This document shows positions 6,135-6,232 of a stretch of DNA of 6,232 bases, one piece after another. Origin of the DNA: Actinomycetota bacterium (lineage in GTDB: Bacteria; Actinomycetota; Thermoleophilia; Solirubrobacterales; Solirubrobacteraceae). The stretch covers positions 1 to 6,232 of the forward strand of contig JAHWJM010000155.1 in the NCBI GenBank assembly GCA_019348435.1, given 5' to 3'. The notes under the pieces were generated by a model. It ran no database searches. It was not told the origin of the DNA and saw nothing but the letters and a program-made list of their open reading frames with translations. Made by a program: the position numbers and the translations under genes. How positions within the stretch are numbered: position 1 is the stretch's first letter; each line of letters starts with the position of its first letter.

Positions 6135-6232
6135 GTGCGCGTGACGATCGACGCGCGAACGCTGCACTTCCGCAGCCCGCTGCGGGCCGCCTACGGCGTC
6201 ATCGATCGGCGCGAGATCTACGAGCTCGAGAT
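6135..6232 (+). CDS. menC: menC copy, cut by the window end (first 32 codons)
   Basis: The GTG at 6135 and following bases are identical to the start of the minus-strand menC (VRVTIDARTLHFRSPLRAAYG and onward to ELE). The gene runs off the window, so it is not known whether this copy is complete. The single-base loss relative to the other arm lies upstream, in the spacer near 6089, and does not affect the frame. If this arm came from the same locus in another strain, this gene would be that strain's only menC. Confidence 0.7.
   Translation, partial: MRVTIDARTLHFRSPLRAAYGVIDRREIYELE

Larger units (their letters stand above)
5614..6232 (+). repeat. Inverted repeat, right arm (displaced near-identical copy)
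   Basis: The arm begins inside menE and runs to the window edge, so its true end is not seen. Positions pair with the left arm by a constant sum of 9472, and of 9471 after the missing base. Differences from the left arm are G at 5707, C at 5809, G at 6058 (all A/T in the menA sense of the left arm), and one G lost at 6089/6090. No insertion sequence ends, transposase or target-site duplication are visible at 5614. Confidence 0.95.

Noticed and set aside
4102..6144. 680-codon plus-strand open frame spanning menA, menB, menE and the repeat
   Set aside because: It is antisense shadow of menA and menB up to 5208, real menE only from 5209, and off-frame readthrough of the inverted copy after about 5622.
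5614..6232. Right arm as a transposon or insertion sequence
   Set aside because: It contains only menA and menC sequence, with no transposase, terminal repeats or target duplication.

Overview
The window is GC-rich throughout and its genes use G/C-ending codons. Short spacers, a GTG start, a 4-bp ATGA gene overlap and a menaquinone (vitamin K2) gene set suggest an actinobacterium-like genome. The style resembles Thermoleophilia/Solirubrobacterales, but that placement is an impression from protein style, not a search result. The window starts inside one gene and ends inside another, so it may be a short contig.

Layout. Positions 1-1536 (+) are one open frame that joins two unrelated proteins. 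The first is the middle of a Gfo/Idh/MocA NAD(P)-dependent oxidoreductase, lacking its N-terminal nucleotide loop and its C-terminal domain. The second is a nearly complete glycoside hydrolase family 3 domain. Convergent to it, with 7 bp between stops, is a minus-strand block read from right to left: menB (5181-4345), menA (4298-3396), menC (3336-2320) and an alpha/beta hydrolase (2323-1544) that overlaps menC by 4 bp. Divergent from menB across only 27 bp is menE (from 5209, +). That gap is almost filled by a perfect inverted repeat. menE is cut after about 135-138 codons, inside its ATP-binding loop.

From 5614 to the window end the sequence is a near-perfect reverse copy of 3858-3239. It holds the 3' half of menA, the spacer and the start of menC. 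The arms differ by three transitions, all silent third-position changes in menA, and by one missing base in the spacer. The junction inside menE shares about 7-9 bases with menA.

How the genes work together: MenC makes o-succinylbenzoate, MenE activates it with CoA, MenB closes the naphthoate ring and MenA prenylates it. The window thus covers the middle steps of the classical menaquinone pathway. MenF, MenD, MenH, the DHNA-CoA thioesterase and MenG are not seen. The alpha/beta hydrolase is coupled to menC but does not look like MenH.

Main caution: two joins (near 500 and at 5614) bring together sequences that do not normally belong together. The simplest reading is a chimeric assembly or amplification product, possibly mixing two close strains. 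A real fold-back duplication and a real gene fusion remain possible. No RNA gene, CRISPR array, insertion sequence or clear intrinsic terminator was seen.
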